From CAYVFC01 sp964450715 (lineage in GTDB: Bacteria > Myxococcota_A > Polyangia > Polyangiales > JAFGIB01): DNA of 55,006 nucleotides. Each line of letters starts with the position of its first letter. The first letter of the stretch is position 1. The notes under the pieces were generated by a model. That model was not told the DNA's origin and made no database searches. It saw only the letters and a list, made by a program, of their open reading frames with translations. Positions 40,550 through 49,647 of the stretch are shown in pieces. The translations under genes and the position numbers were made by a program. The stretch lies in assembly GCA_964450715.1 (NCBI GenBank), contig CAYVFC010000046.1, positions 1 to 55,006 of the forward strand. Direction: 5' to 3'.

Positions 40550-42325
40550 ATGGTTCTTGACCCCACCAAACATGCTGACTGGGAAATCGCCGAAGAGGCC
40601 GAGTCCAGGATGAAGACCGTCTACCAGATCGCTGAAGAGCTCGGTCTGACCAAGGAAGAGCTTCTGCCGCAGGGCCACTATATCGGCAAGGTAGACTATC
40701 GCTCGGTCCTGAAGCGCCTGAAGGACAGGCCCAATGGCAAGTACATCGACGTTACCGCCATCACCCCCACGCCTCTGGGTGAAGGCAAGTCGACCTCGAC
40801 CATGGGTCTGGTACAGGGCATGGGTAAGCGCGGCAAGAAAGTATCCGCCGCAATTCGTCAGCCCTCGGGTGGTCCCACCATGAACATCAAGGGTTCGGCA
40901 GCCGGTGGTGGTCTCTCCCAGTGCATTCCCCTGACCCCTTTCTCTCTGGGACTGACCGGCGACATCAACGCCATCATGAATGCCCACAACCTGGCCATGG
41001 TCGCGCTGACCTCGCGCATGCAGCACGAGCGCAACTACAACGATGAGCAGCTGGCGCGCCTCTCCAAGATGGACCGGCTCGACATCGACCCGACCAACGT
41101 GGAGATGGGCTGGATCATCGACTACTGCGCGCAGGCGCTGCGCAACATTATCATCGGTATCGATGGCGTGAACGGCAAGGCCGACGGTTTCATGATGAAG
41201 AGCAAGTTCGGCATCGCCGTCTCCTCCGAGGTCATGGCCATCCTCTCCGTGTCCAAGAGTCTCAAGGACATGCGTGAGCGCATGGGCAAGATCGTGGTGG
41301 CCTACAACAAGAAGGGCAAGCCCGTCACGACCGAGGATCTGCAGGTCGCCGGCGCCATGACCGCGTGGATGGTCGAGGCCCTGAATCCGAACCTCCTGCA
41401 GTCCCTCGAAGGACAGCCCGTTCTGGTGCACGCCGGTCCCTTTGCCAACATCGCCATCGGTCAGAGCTCTATCGTGGCTGACCAGGTCGGCCTCAAGCTG
41501 TCCGACTACCACATCACCGAGTCCGGATTCGGCGCTGACATCGGTTTCGAGAAGTTCTGGAACCTCAAGTGTCGCTTCAGCGGCCTGACGCCTGACGCCG
41601 CGGTCGTGGTCGCCACCATCCGCGCTCTCAAGTGCCACGGCGGCGCTCCTGTTCCCGTTCCCGGCAAGCCCATGCCCGAGGAATACGGTTCGGAGAATGT
41701 CGAGTGGGTCGAGAAGGGCTGCGCCAATCTCGTCCACCACGTCAAGAACGTGCGCAAGGCTGGTATCAGCCCTGTGGTCTGCATCAACGCGTTCTACACC
41801 GACACGAAAAACGAGATCGCCAAGGTCCGCGAGATGGCCGAAGCGGCAGGCGCACGCGTTGCCGTCTCCCGTCACTGGGAAAAGGGCGGCGATGGCGCGC
41901 TCGAGTTCGCCGATGCCGTTGTCGAGGCTTGCGAGGAGAAGACCAAGTTCAAGTTCCTCTACGAGCTCAGCGAGCCGGTCAAGCAGCGCATCGAGAAGGT
42001 CGCCACCGAGGTATACGGCGCAGACGGCGTCGACTACTCGCCGGCAGCCAACGCGGCGCTCGACCGCATCCAGAAGGATCCCGAGCTGTCCAAGCTGGGC
42101 CTCTGCATGGTCAAGACCCACCTCTCCCTGTCCGACAATCCTGCCGTGAAGGGTGTTCCCAAGGGCTGGAGACTGTCCGTCCGCGAGGTGCTGACCTACG
42201 GCGGCGCTGGATTCATCGTACCTGTGGCAGGCGCCATCAGCCTGATGCCTGGTACCGGTTCCAACCCGGCTTTCCGCAGGGTCGACGTCGATACGGAGAC
42301 CGGCAAGGTACAGGGCGTTTTCTAG
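40550..42325 (+). CDS. fhs: Formate-tetrahydrofolate ligase
   Basis: ATP-dependent ligase that makes 10-formyl-THF from formate, first THF step of the methyl branch of the Wood-Ljungdahl pathway. 591 residues, slightly above the usual 557-560. The P-loop-like TPTPLGEGKSTS is at 72-83. AIRQPSGGPTMNIKGSAAGG and the C-terminal GTGSNPAFRRVDVD are family hallmarks. GAAGGAGCAG precedes the ATG. First gene of the long plus-strand acetyl-CoA cluster, followed by a strong hairpin and folD. Confidence 0.97.
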   Translation: MVLDPTKHADWEIAEEAESRMKTVYQIAEELGLTKEELLPQGHYIGKVDYRSVLKRLKDRPNGKYIDVTAITPTPLGEGKSTSTMGLVQGMGKRGKKVSAAIRQPSGGPTMNIKGSAAGGGLSQCIPLTPFSLGLTGDINAIMNAHNLAMVALTSRMQHERNYNDEQLARLSKMDRLDIDPTNVEMGWIIDYCAQALRNIIIGIDGVNGKADGFMMKSKFGIAVSSEVMAILSVSKSLKDMRERMGKIVVAYNKKGKPVTTEDLQVAGAMTAWMVEALNPNLLQSLEGQPVLVHAGPFANIAIGQSSIVADQVGLKLSDYHITESGFGADIGFEKFWNLKCRFSGLTPDAAVVVATIRALKCHGGAPVPVPGKPMPEEYGSENVEWVEKGCANLVHHVKNVRKAGISPVVCINAFYTDTKNEIAKVREMAEAAGARVAVSRHWEKGGDGALEFADAVVEACEEKTKFKFLYELSEPVKQRIEKVATEVYGADGVDYSPAANAALDRIQKDPELSKLGLCMVKTHLSLSDNPAVKGVPKGWRLSVREVLTYGGAGFIVPVAGAISLMPGTGSNPAFRRVDVDTETGKVQGVF

Positions 42326-42371
42326 GACGGCAGCTTCTGGAGACTAGCTAGAACAGAACGGTACAAGAAAC

Positions 42372-42404
42372 CGCCCGGGTGTGCTCCCAGAGCACGCCCG
42401 GGCG
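42372..42404 (+). terminator. Intercistronic hairpin between fhs and folD
   Basis: Fourteen-base stem (42372-42385 with 42391-42404, one G-U pair) and five-base loop. Only a weak T-rich tail follows, so partial termination or mRNA stabilisation is more likely than a full stop. Confidence 0.6.
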
Positions 42405-42426
42405 CTTCAACCTTTCAAGGAGCATT

Positions 42427-43317
42427 ATGACTGCTACGATTATCAGTGGTAAAGAGGTTGCAACGGCTATCCGCGCCGAGCTCAAGCAAGAGGTGGCCGA
42501 GCTCAAGGACAAGCACGGAATCCAGCCCGGGCTGGCGACCGTTCTGGTCGGCGAAGATCCCGCGTCGGTCTCCTACGTCACGGCCAAGGGCAAGGGCTGC
42601 GAGGAGATCGGCCTGGCTTCATTCCAGCACACGCTTCCCGCCGATATCTCCGAGGAAGATCTGCTGAAGCTGGTAGACAAGCTCAACAACGATCCCAAGG
42701 TGGACGGCATCCTGGTGCAGCTCCCGCTGCCCAAGCATATCGACGACAACAAGATCCTGTACGCCATCAACCCCGATAAAGACGTGGACGGGTTCCATCC
42801 CGTGAACGTGGGGCGCCTGGTCATCGGCGAGAGCATCTTCCCGCCCTGCACCCCGGCCGGCATCCAGGAGCTCATCGTTCGCGCCGGCACCCCGACCAAG
42901 GGAGCCGAGCTGGTGGTGGTGGGCCGCAGCAACATCGTGGGCAAGCCCATCGCGGTCATGATGCTGCAGAAGGCGCCGAACGCGAACTCCACCGTGACGG
43001 TTTGCCACACGGGTAGCCGCGACATGAAAGAGCACACCCTGCGGGCCGACATCCTGGTCGTGGCCGCTGGCGTGCCCAACGCGGTGACCGCGGACATGGT
43101 CAAGCCTGGCGCCACGGTGATCGACGTGGGCGTAAACCGCATCGGCACCACGCCCTCGGGCAAGGCCAAGCTGGCCGGCGACGTGGACTTCGAGGCGGTC
43201 AAGGAGGTCGCCGCGAAGATCACCCCGGTACCCGGTGGCGTGGGTCCCATGACCATCACCATGCTGCTCCGGAACACCGTGCGTGCGGGCCGGTTGCGCC
43301 TGGAAAAGAAGTCTTAG
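42427..43317 (+). CDS. folD: Methylene-THF dehydrogenase / methenyl-THF cyclohydrolase
   Basis: Bifunctional enzyme converting 10-formyl-THF to methenyl- and then methylene-THF. 296 residues. Active-site Y50 and K54 (VSYVTAKGKG), then QLPLPKHI, and the Rossmann GRSNIVGKP with PGGVGPMTI at the C-terminus. I chose the ATG at 42427, which has AAGGAG just upstream; the frame is open 16 codons earlier through the hairpin. It follows fhs and supplies the next steps of the methyl branch. A terminator-like hairpin lies 42 bases after the stop, so the acsV group may have its own promoter. Confidence 0.96.
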   Translation: MTATIISGKEVATAIRAELKQEVAELKDKHGIQPGLATVLVGEDPASVSYVTAKGKGCEEIGLASFQHTLPADISEEDLLKLVDKLNNDPKVDGILVQLPLPKHIDDNKILYAINPDKDVDGFHPVNVGRLVIGESIFPPCTPAGIQELIVRAGTPTKGAELVVVGRSNIVGKPIAVMMLQKAPNANSTVTVCHTGSRDMKEHTLRADILVVAAGVPNAVTADMVKPGATVIDVGVNRIGTTPSGKAKLAGDVDFEAVKEVAAKITPVPGGVGPMTITMLLRNTVRAGRLRLEKKS

Positions 43318-43358
43318 ACGAGCGCTTGCCGCGGGCGAGCGCTGGCGGTAGTAAAATA

Positions 43359-43387
43359 CCCCGTTCGGAAAGAGCGGGGGCTTTCTT
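43359..43387 (+). terminator. Rho-independent terminator after folD
   Basis: CCCCGTTC (43359-43366), loop GGAAA, GAGCGGGG (43372-43379), then CTTTCTT. A smaller hairpin AGCGCT...AGCGCT (43321-43343) precedes it. The remaining 227 bases before acsV show no other gene and probably hold a promoter, which I could not pin down. Confidence 0.7.
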
Positions 43388-43614
43388 AGAGTAGCGCGTC
43401 GCCTGAACGTCGCAGGTTTGCTGCGGCGGTTTGCGTTCGCCGGCCCACGGCTGGGTCGACGGGCCTGAGAAACGAGAAGCAACCCCGGCCGCGGCAGGAG
43501 AGGCGGTCACCGGTCCTGGACCGACCTCTTCCGTCTCGTACCGGGGGGCGAGCCGTCAAGAGGATCGCGTGCCCGAAAGCCTGAAAGTAAGCGTATGAGG
43601 AGGGTGATGCCCGC

Positions 43615-45597
43615 ATGAGCACCGTGCGCGTCACCCTGCTGCCGGAAAACGTCTCGGTCGAGGCCGAGCGGGGGGTGAGTCTGTTGCAGGCGGCGGTGGA
43701 CGCGGGCGTGCATATCGATGCGGAGTGTGGCGGTACCGGAAGTTGCGGTCGCTGCCGGGTACGGGTACGAGAGGGCGAGACCGAGTGCGGGGACGTGTCC
43801 GGCCTCTCGCCCGAGGAGCTGGACCAGGGATGGAACCTGGCCTGTCAGTGTAAAGCCCAGAGCGATGTGGTCGTTGAGGTCGCCGAGGCCTCGCGTCCGG
43901 AGGGAACCATTCCCGGGCAGGCCGAGAAGCGGCCGGAAACCAAGCTCTCGGTCCTTAAGGACCTGGACCTCGAATCGCGCGGTCTACGCTTCGAGCCGCC
44001 GGTCAACAAGCTCTCCGTTCACTTGGCCCCCCCCTCGCTCAGGGACAATACGAGCGACCTGTCGCGCCTGGTGCGGGCGCTTCGTAACGAGCACCTGATC
44101 AGCGAAGTCTGCGTAGATTTCCGAGTCTTGCCCGCGCTCGGTCAGACCCTGCGCAACGGGGGCTGGGTCGCCACGGCCACGGTCGCCGATACCAGGATGG
44201 AGGCGCTTACCGAGGGTTGCTGCGAGCCGGGCAAGCAGGCAGTGCGGTTGCTGCGCCTGGAGTCGGGCGATACGAGCGACAGGGCCGTGGCGCTCGTGCT
44301 CGATATCGGTACCACCACCGTCTGGGGCCAGCTGATAGATATCAACCGCCATGACGTGCTGGCCACCGCCTCGGACTACAACGCCCAGATGTCGTTCGGG
44401 GAGGACGTCATCACCCGGATCGTCCACTCCGGCAAGCAGGGAGGGCTCGAGCAACTGCAATCGGCCGTGGTCCGCACGGCCAACGCGGTGCTGGACAGGC
44501 TACTGGCCGAGGCCCGTATCACACGCGATAAAGTCATGCAGGTGATGGCAGCCGGTAATACGACCATGACTCACCTGTTTCTAGGGATTCCGCCGGGTAG
44601 TATCCGGGAGGCCCCCTGCGTACCGGCTATCAGCCTGGTGCCCCCTCTGCCCGCCGCTCACATCGGGCTGAACCTGCCCTCGCACGTCCATACGTATTGT
44701 CTGCCGTCGGTGGCGAGCTACGTGGGCGGAGACATTGTCTCGGGCGTGCTGGGAGCGGGCTTCTACTGCGAGCCCGAAACCACGCTCTACGTGGATCTCG
44801 GTACCAATGGCGAGATCGTGCTGGGTAACTCGGAATGGCTGGCCTCGGCGTCTTGCTCGGCCGGGCCCGCATTCGAGGGAGGCGGGGTCCGTTGCGGTGT
44901 GCGGGCCATGACCGGCGCGATTGTGCAATTTCGGGTCGATCCTTCGAGCTACCGTCATATGGTGGTGACCATGGGCCAGCGGCCGGCCGTGGGTATCTCG
45001 GGGGCCGGGTTAATAGGAATGATAGCGGAGCTTTACACCAAGGGCATACTCGAGCCCCACGGTAAGTTCCGTACGAACCTGTCCACGGATCGAATTCGCG
45101 TTCGGGCAGGACAAAAAGAGTACGTGGTGGTAGACGCGGCCAATTCGGGCACCGGCGCGGACGTGGTTCTGACCGAGGCGGATATCGAGAACGTGATGCG
45201 GGCCAAGGCCGCTACTTACGCCGGGATCATGACCCTGCTTGACAGCGTGAACCTTACCGTTCATGACCTTTCACGCGTGATCATCTCCGGCGGTCTGGGC
45301 AACTTCCTCGAACTGGAGCGGTGCATCCAGATCGGCCTGCTGCCCGACCTGCCGCGCGAGCGCTTCCGCTACATCGGTAACGGTTCCCTGCTCGGCGCGC
45401 GGCTGGTCGCCGTGAGCACGGACATGCTGGAAGATGCCAAGCAGCTGGCCCAGAAAATCACCAACATCGAGCTGGTCGAAAACCAGCTCTTCAGGGACAA
45501 CTACGCGTCCGCCATGTCTTTTCCGCACACGAACGGGAAGGTATTCCTCTCGGCGCGGCGCTCGGCACCGGCCGAGCCCATGACCCTGGCCGGATAG
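43615..45597 (+). CDS. acsV: Reductive activator of the corrinoid iron-sulfur protein (RACo)
   Basis: ATP-dependent activator that returns Co(II) in the corrinoid protein to Co(I). 660 residues. The N-terminal [2Fe-2S] ferredoxin domain has C38, C44, C47 and C77 (ECGGTGSCGRCRV). A linker and middle domain lead to an ASKHA ATPase domain with ALVLDIGTTTVWGQLID, AAGNTTMTHLFLG and VDLGTNGEIVLG. The ATG follows GGAGGG. It lies 14 bases before cooC and probably in one transcript with the rest of the acs genes. All parts look complete. Confidence 0.95.
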   Translation: MSTVRVTLLPENVSVEAERGVSLLQAAVDAGVHIDAECGGTGSCGRCRVRVREGETECGDVSGLSPEELDQGWNLACQCKAQSDVVVEVAEASRPEGTIPGQAEKRPETKLSVLKDLDLESRGLRFEPPVNKLSVHLAPPSLRDNTSDLSRLVRALRNEHLISEVCVDFRVLPALGQTLRNGGWVATATVADTRMEALTEGCCEPGKQAVRLLRLESGDTSDRAVALVLDIGTTTVWGQLIDINRHDVLATASDYNAQMSFGEDVITRIVHSGKQGGLEQLQSAVVRTANAVLDRLLAEARITRDKVMQVMAAGNTTMTHLFLGIPPGSIREAPCVPAISLVPPLPAAHIGLNLPSHVHTYCLPSVASYVGGDIVSGVLGAGFYCEPETTLYVDLGTNGEIVLGNSEWLASASCSAGPAFEGGGVRCGVRAMTGAIVQFRVDPSSYRHMVVTMGQRPAVGISGAGLIGMIAELYTKGILEPHGKFRTNLSTDRIRVRAGQKEYVVVDAANSGTGADVVLTEADIENVMRAKAATYAGIMTLLDSVNLTVHDLSRVIISGGLGNFLELERCIQIGLLPDLPRERFRYIGNGSLLGARLVAVSTDMLEDAKQLAQKITNIELVENQLFRDNYASAMSFPHTNGKVFLSARRSAPAEPMTLAG

Positions 45598-45611
45598 GTA
45601 AAGCAGACCAG

Positions 45612-46367
45612 ATGGGACACGTGATCGCCACCGCGGGCAAAGGAGGAACGGGAAAGACGACCGTCGCCTCGCTGGTGATCCGCCACCTGTTGCGGCTGGG
45701 CAAGCGCCCTATCCTGGCCATCGATGCCGACGCCAACGACAACCTGGGCGAGGGCATCGGTATGAAGAAAGAGGGCAGCATTGCCGCGGTGACCGACGCC
45801 TTCTTCAAGGAGCGCAACAGCCTGCCCGAGAGCATGACCAAAGAGGCCTATCTCGAGCAGCGGTTGAACACCGTGGTGAGCGAAAGCAAGGACATCGACA
45901 TGCTGGTGATGGGCCACCCCGAGGGCGCGGGCTGCTACTGCTACATCAACAACGTGCTCAAGGCGCAGATGGAGAAGATGGTCTCCAACTACCCCTACGT
46001 GGTGGTGGACAACGAGGCGGGGCTGGAGCACGTGAGCCGGCGCACCACCCGCAAGGTCGATACCATGATCATGGTGGCCGACTTCTCGGCCAAGTCCATC
46101 AAGGCCGCCTCCCGCGTCCGCGAGGTGGTCGGGGAGCTGGAACTGGAGGTCGGGCGCATGGGGCTGGTCATCAACCGGGCGCCGGGAGACACGGCCCCTC
46201 TGCGGGATGTGATTGCACAGAGCGGGCTGGAGCTCTGGGGAGTTTTACCCGCGAGCAGTGCGGTAACCGAGAACGACGCGCGCGGGCAATCGGTATTCGA
46301 ATTATCAGACGACGATCCGCTAGTCGCGGAGGCGGGCGGGCTTGTAGAGCGTTTATTCAAACAGTAA
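45612..46367 (+). CDS. cooC: CooC/AcsF-type nickel-insertion ATPase
   Basis: MinD-like ATPase that helps load nickel into CO dehydrogenase or acetyl-CoA synthase. 251 residues. Deviant Walker A GKGGTGKTT (9-17), DADAND (38-43) and the nickel-binding C108-x-C110 (GCYCY), then VVVDNEAGLEH. It is encoded directly before the structural genes. Whether it serves CooS, AcsB or both cannot be told from sequence. Confidence 0.93.
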   Translation: MGHVIATAGKGGTGKTTVASLVIRHLLRLGKRPILAIDADANDNLGEGIGMKKEGSIAAVTDAFFKERNSLPESMTKEAYLEQRLNTVVSESKDIDMLVMGHPEGAGCYCYINNVLKAQMEKMVSNYPYVVVDNEAGLEHVSRRTTRKVDTMIMVADFSAKSIKAASRVREVVGELELEVGRMGLVINRAPGDTAPLRDVIAQSGLELWGVLPASSAVTENDARGQSVFELSDDDPLVAEAGGLVERLFKQ

Positions 46368-46382
46368 GGAGAGGAGACGGAT

Positions 46383-46598
46383 ATGAGTGACAAACCGAAA
46401 ACCGTGACGCTGGACAGCTGGAACGGCGAGAAGGTCGAGGTGCTGGGCGCGGATTACGAGCCGGGCCGGCCCGATGGAATCCTGCGCTGGGAGGACAAGC
46501 TCGCCGATCGCAAGCAGCGTATGGACTACCTGCTCACCGCGGACCGCTACTGGTACGGTGAGGGCTTCGGCAGCGAGAAGCGCAAGAACCCCGCCTAG
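46383..46598 (+). CDS. Small conserved-looking protein in the acs cluster
   Basis: A 71-residue acidic/basic soluble protein of unknown function, with SWNGEKVEVLGADYEPG and DYLLTADRYWYGEGFGS. No cysteines or membrane segments. It has AAGGAGAGG upstream of the ATG, follows cooC by 15 bases and precedes acsD by 24, so is surely translated with them. Possibly a small partner of the CODH/ACS or corrinoid protein; nothing in the sequence says which. Confidence 0.65.
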   Translation: MSDKPKTVTLDSWNGEKVEVLGADYEPGRPDGILRWEDKLADRKQRMDYLLTADRYWYGEGFGSEKRKNPA

Positions 46599-46622
46599 AA
46601 CAAAATTGAAAGGGAATAGATC

Positions 46623-47561
46623 ATGGCAGATTTTCCAAAAGTAGAAAGCACCGGCACGATCAAAGAGGTCACCGTCGGCACGGGTGACAAGGCCATGGCC
46701 ATGGGCGGCGAGAGCGCCTATCCGTTCCATACCTTCGAGGGCAAGATGCCCAACGCTCCCAAGATCGCGATGGAGATCTGGGACACGGCTCCGGCCGAGT
46801 GGGCGGACTCGCTGAACGACGTGTTCAAGGACGTGTACGGCGATCCGGTCGCCTGGGCCAAGAAGTGCCTGGAGCTGGGCGCGGACGCGGTCATGCTGAC
46901 CCTGGCCAGCACCGATCCCAACGGCGACAACGCGCCGGCCGCGCAGGCGGTGGAGACGGTCAAGAAGGTTTCCGGGGCGGTCGACAAGCCGCTCATCGTC
47001 TGGGGCGTGGACAACGCGGCCAAGGACGGCGAGACGCTGCGCGCGGTGGCCGAGGCCGTGGACAACCGGCCGCTGGTGCTGGGCCCGGTGGTCGAGGGCA
47101 ACTACAAGCAGGTCGGCGCGGGCGCCATCGGCTACAAGCATTTCGTCATCGCCCAGTCGCCCATCGACATCAACCTGGCCAAGCAGCTCAACATCCTGCT
47201 GGGCAACCTGGGCGTCAAGGACGAGTTCATCCTGATGGACCCGTCGGTGGGCGGCCTGGGATACGGCATGGAGTACACCTACTCCGTCATGGAGCGGGCT
47301 CGCATGGCCGCACTGGTACAGGGCGACGACAAGCTGCAGTACCCGCTGTTCTGCAACGTGGGCAAGGAGGTCTGGAAGACCAAGGAAGCCAAGGCCCCGA
47401 CCGAGGAGGAGCCCACCTGGGGCGATGCGGTCAAGCGCGGCATCGCCATGGAGACCATCACCGCCGTGTCACTGCTGCTGGCGGGCGCGGACCTCGTCGT
47501 GCTGCGTCACCCCGAGTCGGTCAAGGCGGTGCGCGACTACGTCAACGAGATGATGGGGTAG
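46623..47561 (+). CDS. acsD: Corrinoid iron-sulfur protein, small subunit
   Basis: TIM-barrel small subunit of the corrinoid iron-sulfur protein, which carries the methyl group from methyl-THF to acetyl-CoA synthase. 312 residues, usual length. Family features include FHTFEGKMPNAPKIAMEIWD, GADAVMLTLASTDPNG, VLGPVVEGNYKQVG and MDPSVGGLGYGMEYTYSVME. It partners AcsC, which is encoded three genes later. An AAGGGAATA site precedes the ATG. Confidence 0.96.
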   Translation: MADFPKVESTGTIKEVTVGTGDKAMAMGGESAYPFHTFEGKMPNAPKIAMEIWDTAPAEWADSLNDVFKDVYGDPVAWAKKCLELGADAVMLTLASTDPNGDNAPAAQAVETVKKVSGAVDKPLIVWGVDNAAKDGETLRAVAEAVDNRPLVLGPVVEGNYKQVGAGAIGYKHFVIAQSPIDINLAKQLNILLGNLGVKDEFILMDPSVGGLGYGMEYTYSVMERARMAALVQGDDKLQYPLFCNVGKEVWKTKEAKAPTEEEPTWGDAVKRGIAMETITAVSLLLAGADLVVLRHPESVKAVRDYVNEMMG

Positions 47562-47637
47562 CGGCGCGAGAGACGCCCCGTCAGGAACACGATTTCATAG
47601 GATAACAAGGTCAGAAAAGACTCAAGAGAGGAAGCAG

Positions 47638-49587
47638 ATGGCTGACAAAGAAAAACCAAAGAGGGCAATAGATGCCGCCTCGACTCTGATGATAGAAAAG
47701 GCGTGCGAGGACAAGGTCGAGCTTTCCTGGGACCGCTTCGAGCAGCAGCAGCCCCAGTGCGGATACGGCTCGCTCGGGCTCTGCTGCCGGCACTGCAGCA
47801 TGGGTCCCTGTAACATCAACCCCTTCGGCGATGAGCCCAAGCTGGGCGTATGCGGCGCGGACGCCGACACCATCGCCGCCCGGCACTTCGGCCGCATGGC
47901 CGCGGGCGGAACCTCGGCCCACTCCGACCACGGTCGCGGAGTGGCGGAGACGTTTCTGGCCATGGCCAAGGGCGACATCAAGGATTACAAGATCAAGGAC
48001 GAGCAGAAGCTGTACAAGCTGGCCATGGACCTCGGCATCGAGATCGGCGAGCGGGAGGTCAAGGATATCGCCATCGAGGTAGGCGAGAAGTCCCTGGCCA
48101 TGTTCGGCAACCAGGAGGGCGAGATTCCGCTGCTCAAGCGCGCCCCGCTCAAGCGGCAGGAGATCTGGGAGAAGCAGGGTATCAAGCCCCGCGGAGTGGA
48201 CCGTGAGGTGGTGGAGATGATGCACCGCACCACCATGGGCGTGGACATGGACTACAAGCACATCATCAACCATGCCTCCCGCACCTCGCTCGGCGACGGC
48301 TGGGGCGGCTCGATGATCGCCACCGAGCTGCAGGACATCATGTTCGGCACCCCCATGCCGCTGGTCTCCACCGTGAACCTGGGCGTGCTCTCTCCGAAGA
48401 ACGTGAACATCATCGTGCACGGCCACGAGCCGCTGCTCTCGGAGATGATCGTGGCCGCCTCGCAGGATCCGGAGATCCTGAAGAAGGCCAAGGACAAGGG
48501 CGCCAAGGGCATCTCGCTGGGCGGCATCTGCTGCACGGCCAACGAGATCCTGATGCGGCACGGCATTCCCATCGCGGGCGACTTCCTGCAGCAGGAGCTG
48601 GCGGTGACCTCGGGCGTGTGCGACGCGATGATCGTCGACGTTCAGTGCATCTTCCAGTCGCTGCCCACCGTGGCCAAGTGCTACCACACCAAGATCTTCA
48701 CCACCAACGTGCGGGCCAAGATCGACGGAGCCGAGCACATCGAGTTTCACGAGCACGACGCCATGGCCACGGCCAAGAAGCTGGTGAGCGCTGCGGTGGA
48801 CAACTACAGCAACCGCAAGGGCAAGGAGATTCCCGAGCTCGACAAGGTGGACCTGGTGGCGGGCTTCTCGCACGAGACCATCAGCTACCTGCTGGGCGGG
48901 CTGTTCCGCGCCTCGTACAAGCCGCTCAACGACAACATCATCAACGGCCGCATCCGCGGCGTGGCCGGCGTGGTGGGCTGCAACAACCCGCGCATGGTTC
49001 CGCTGGATGACTACCACGTGAAGATGGTCAAGGAGCTGATCAAGCACGACGTGCTGGTGCTGCAGACCGGCTGCTCGGCCATCGCCTGTGCGAAGGCGGG
49101 CCTGCTGGTTCCCGAAGCGGCGGCCAAGTACGCCGGTGCGGGTCTGGCCGAGGTGTGCGAGACGGTGGGTATCCCGCCGGTGCTGCACCTGGGCTCCTGC
49201 GTGGACAACACCCGCATCCTGATGGCCGCCACCGCGGTGGTCAAGGAAGGCGGGCTCGGCGACGACCTGGCCGACGTACCGGCCGCGGGAGCCGCGCCCG
49301 AGTGGATGAGCGAGAAGGCCATCGCCATCGGCCAGTACTTCGTGGCCAGCGGCGTCTACGTGGTCTTCGGCGGTTCGTTCCCGACGCTCGGTGCCAAGAA
49401 GCTGACCGACTACCTCTTCAATGGCATCGAGAAGGACGTGGGCGGGAAGTGGGCCTTCGAGTCCGATCCCATCAAGGCCGCTCAGCTGATGATCCAGCAC
49501 ATCGACGATAAGCGGAAAGCGCTCGGCATCGACAAGGCCAAGGAGCGCGTGCTTCTGGACATGGCCGACCGGAGAGCCCTCGAGTAG
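47638..49587 (+). CDS. cooS: Anaerobic carbon monoxide dehydrogenase catalytic subunit
   Basis: Nickel-iron-sulfur CO dehydrogenase reducing CO2 to CO for acetyl-CoA synthesis (AcsA in acetogen naming). 649 residues. The N-terminal cysteines for the D and B clusters are C41, C49, C50, C53, C58 and C72 (CGYGSLGLCCRHCSMGPC). Later ones for the NiFeS C cluster are in GGICCTANE, VDVQCIF, VVGCNNPR, QTGCSAIACAKAG and HLGSCVDNTR. The ATG follows AGAGGAAG. Encoded 60 bases before acsB, so it forms the CODH/ACS complex with it. All expected ligands appear present. Confidence 0.97.
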   Translation: MADKEKPKRAIDAASTLMIEKACEDKVELSWDRFEQQQPQCGYGSLGLCCRHCSMGPCNINPFGDEPKLGVCGADADTIAARHFGRMAAGGTSAHSDHGRGVAETFLAMAKGDIKDYKIKDEQKLYKLAMDLGIEIGEREVKDIAIEVGEKSLAMFGNQEGEIPLLKRAPLKRQEIWEKQGIKPRGVDREVVEMMHRTTMGVDMDYKHIINHASRTSLGDGWGGSMIATELQDIMFGTPMPLVSTVNLGVLSPKNVNIIVHGHEPLLSEMIVAASQDPEILKKAKDKGAKGISLGGICCTANEILMRHGIPIAGDFLQQELAVTSGVCDAMIVDVQCIFQSLPTVAKCYHTKIFTTNVRAKIDGAEHIEFHEHDAMATAKKLVSAAVDNYSNRKGKEIPELDKVDLVAGFSHETISYLLGGLFRASYKPLNDNIINGRIRGVAGVVGCNNPRMVPLDDYHVKMVKELIKHDVLVLQTGCSAIACAKAGLLVPEAAAKYAGAGLAEVCETVGIPPVLHLGSCVDNTRILMAATAVVKEGGLGDDLADVPAAGAAPEWMSEKAIAIGQYFVASGVYVVFGGSFPTLGAKKLTDYLFNGIEKDVGGKWAFESDPIKAAQLMIQHIDDKRKALGIDKAKERVLLDMADRRALE

Positions 49588-49647
49588 CCCGGTTAGCCCT
49601 ACGGCGATCACCACATCACTTTCCAGAGAGACAAGGAGAAAGCAGAC

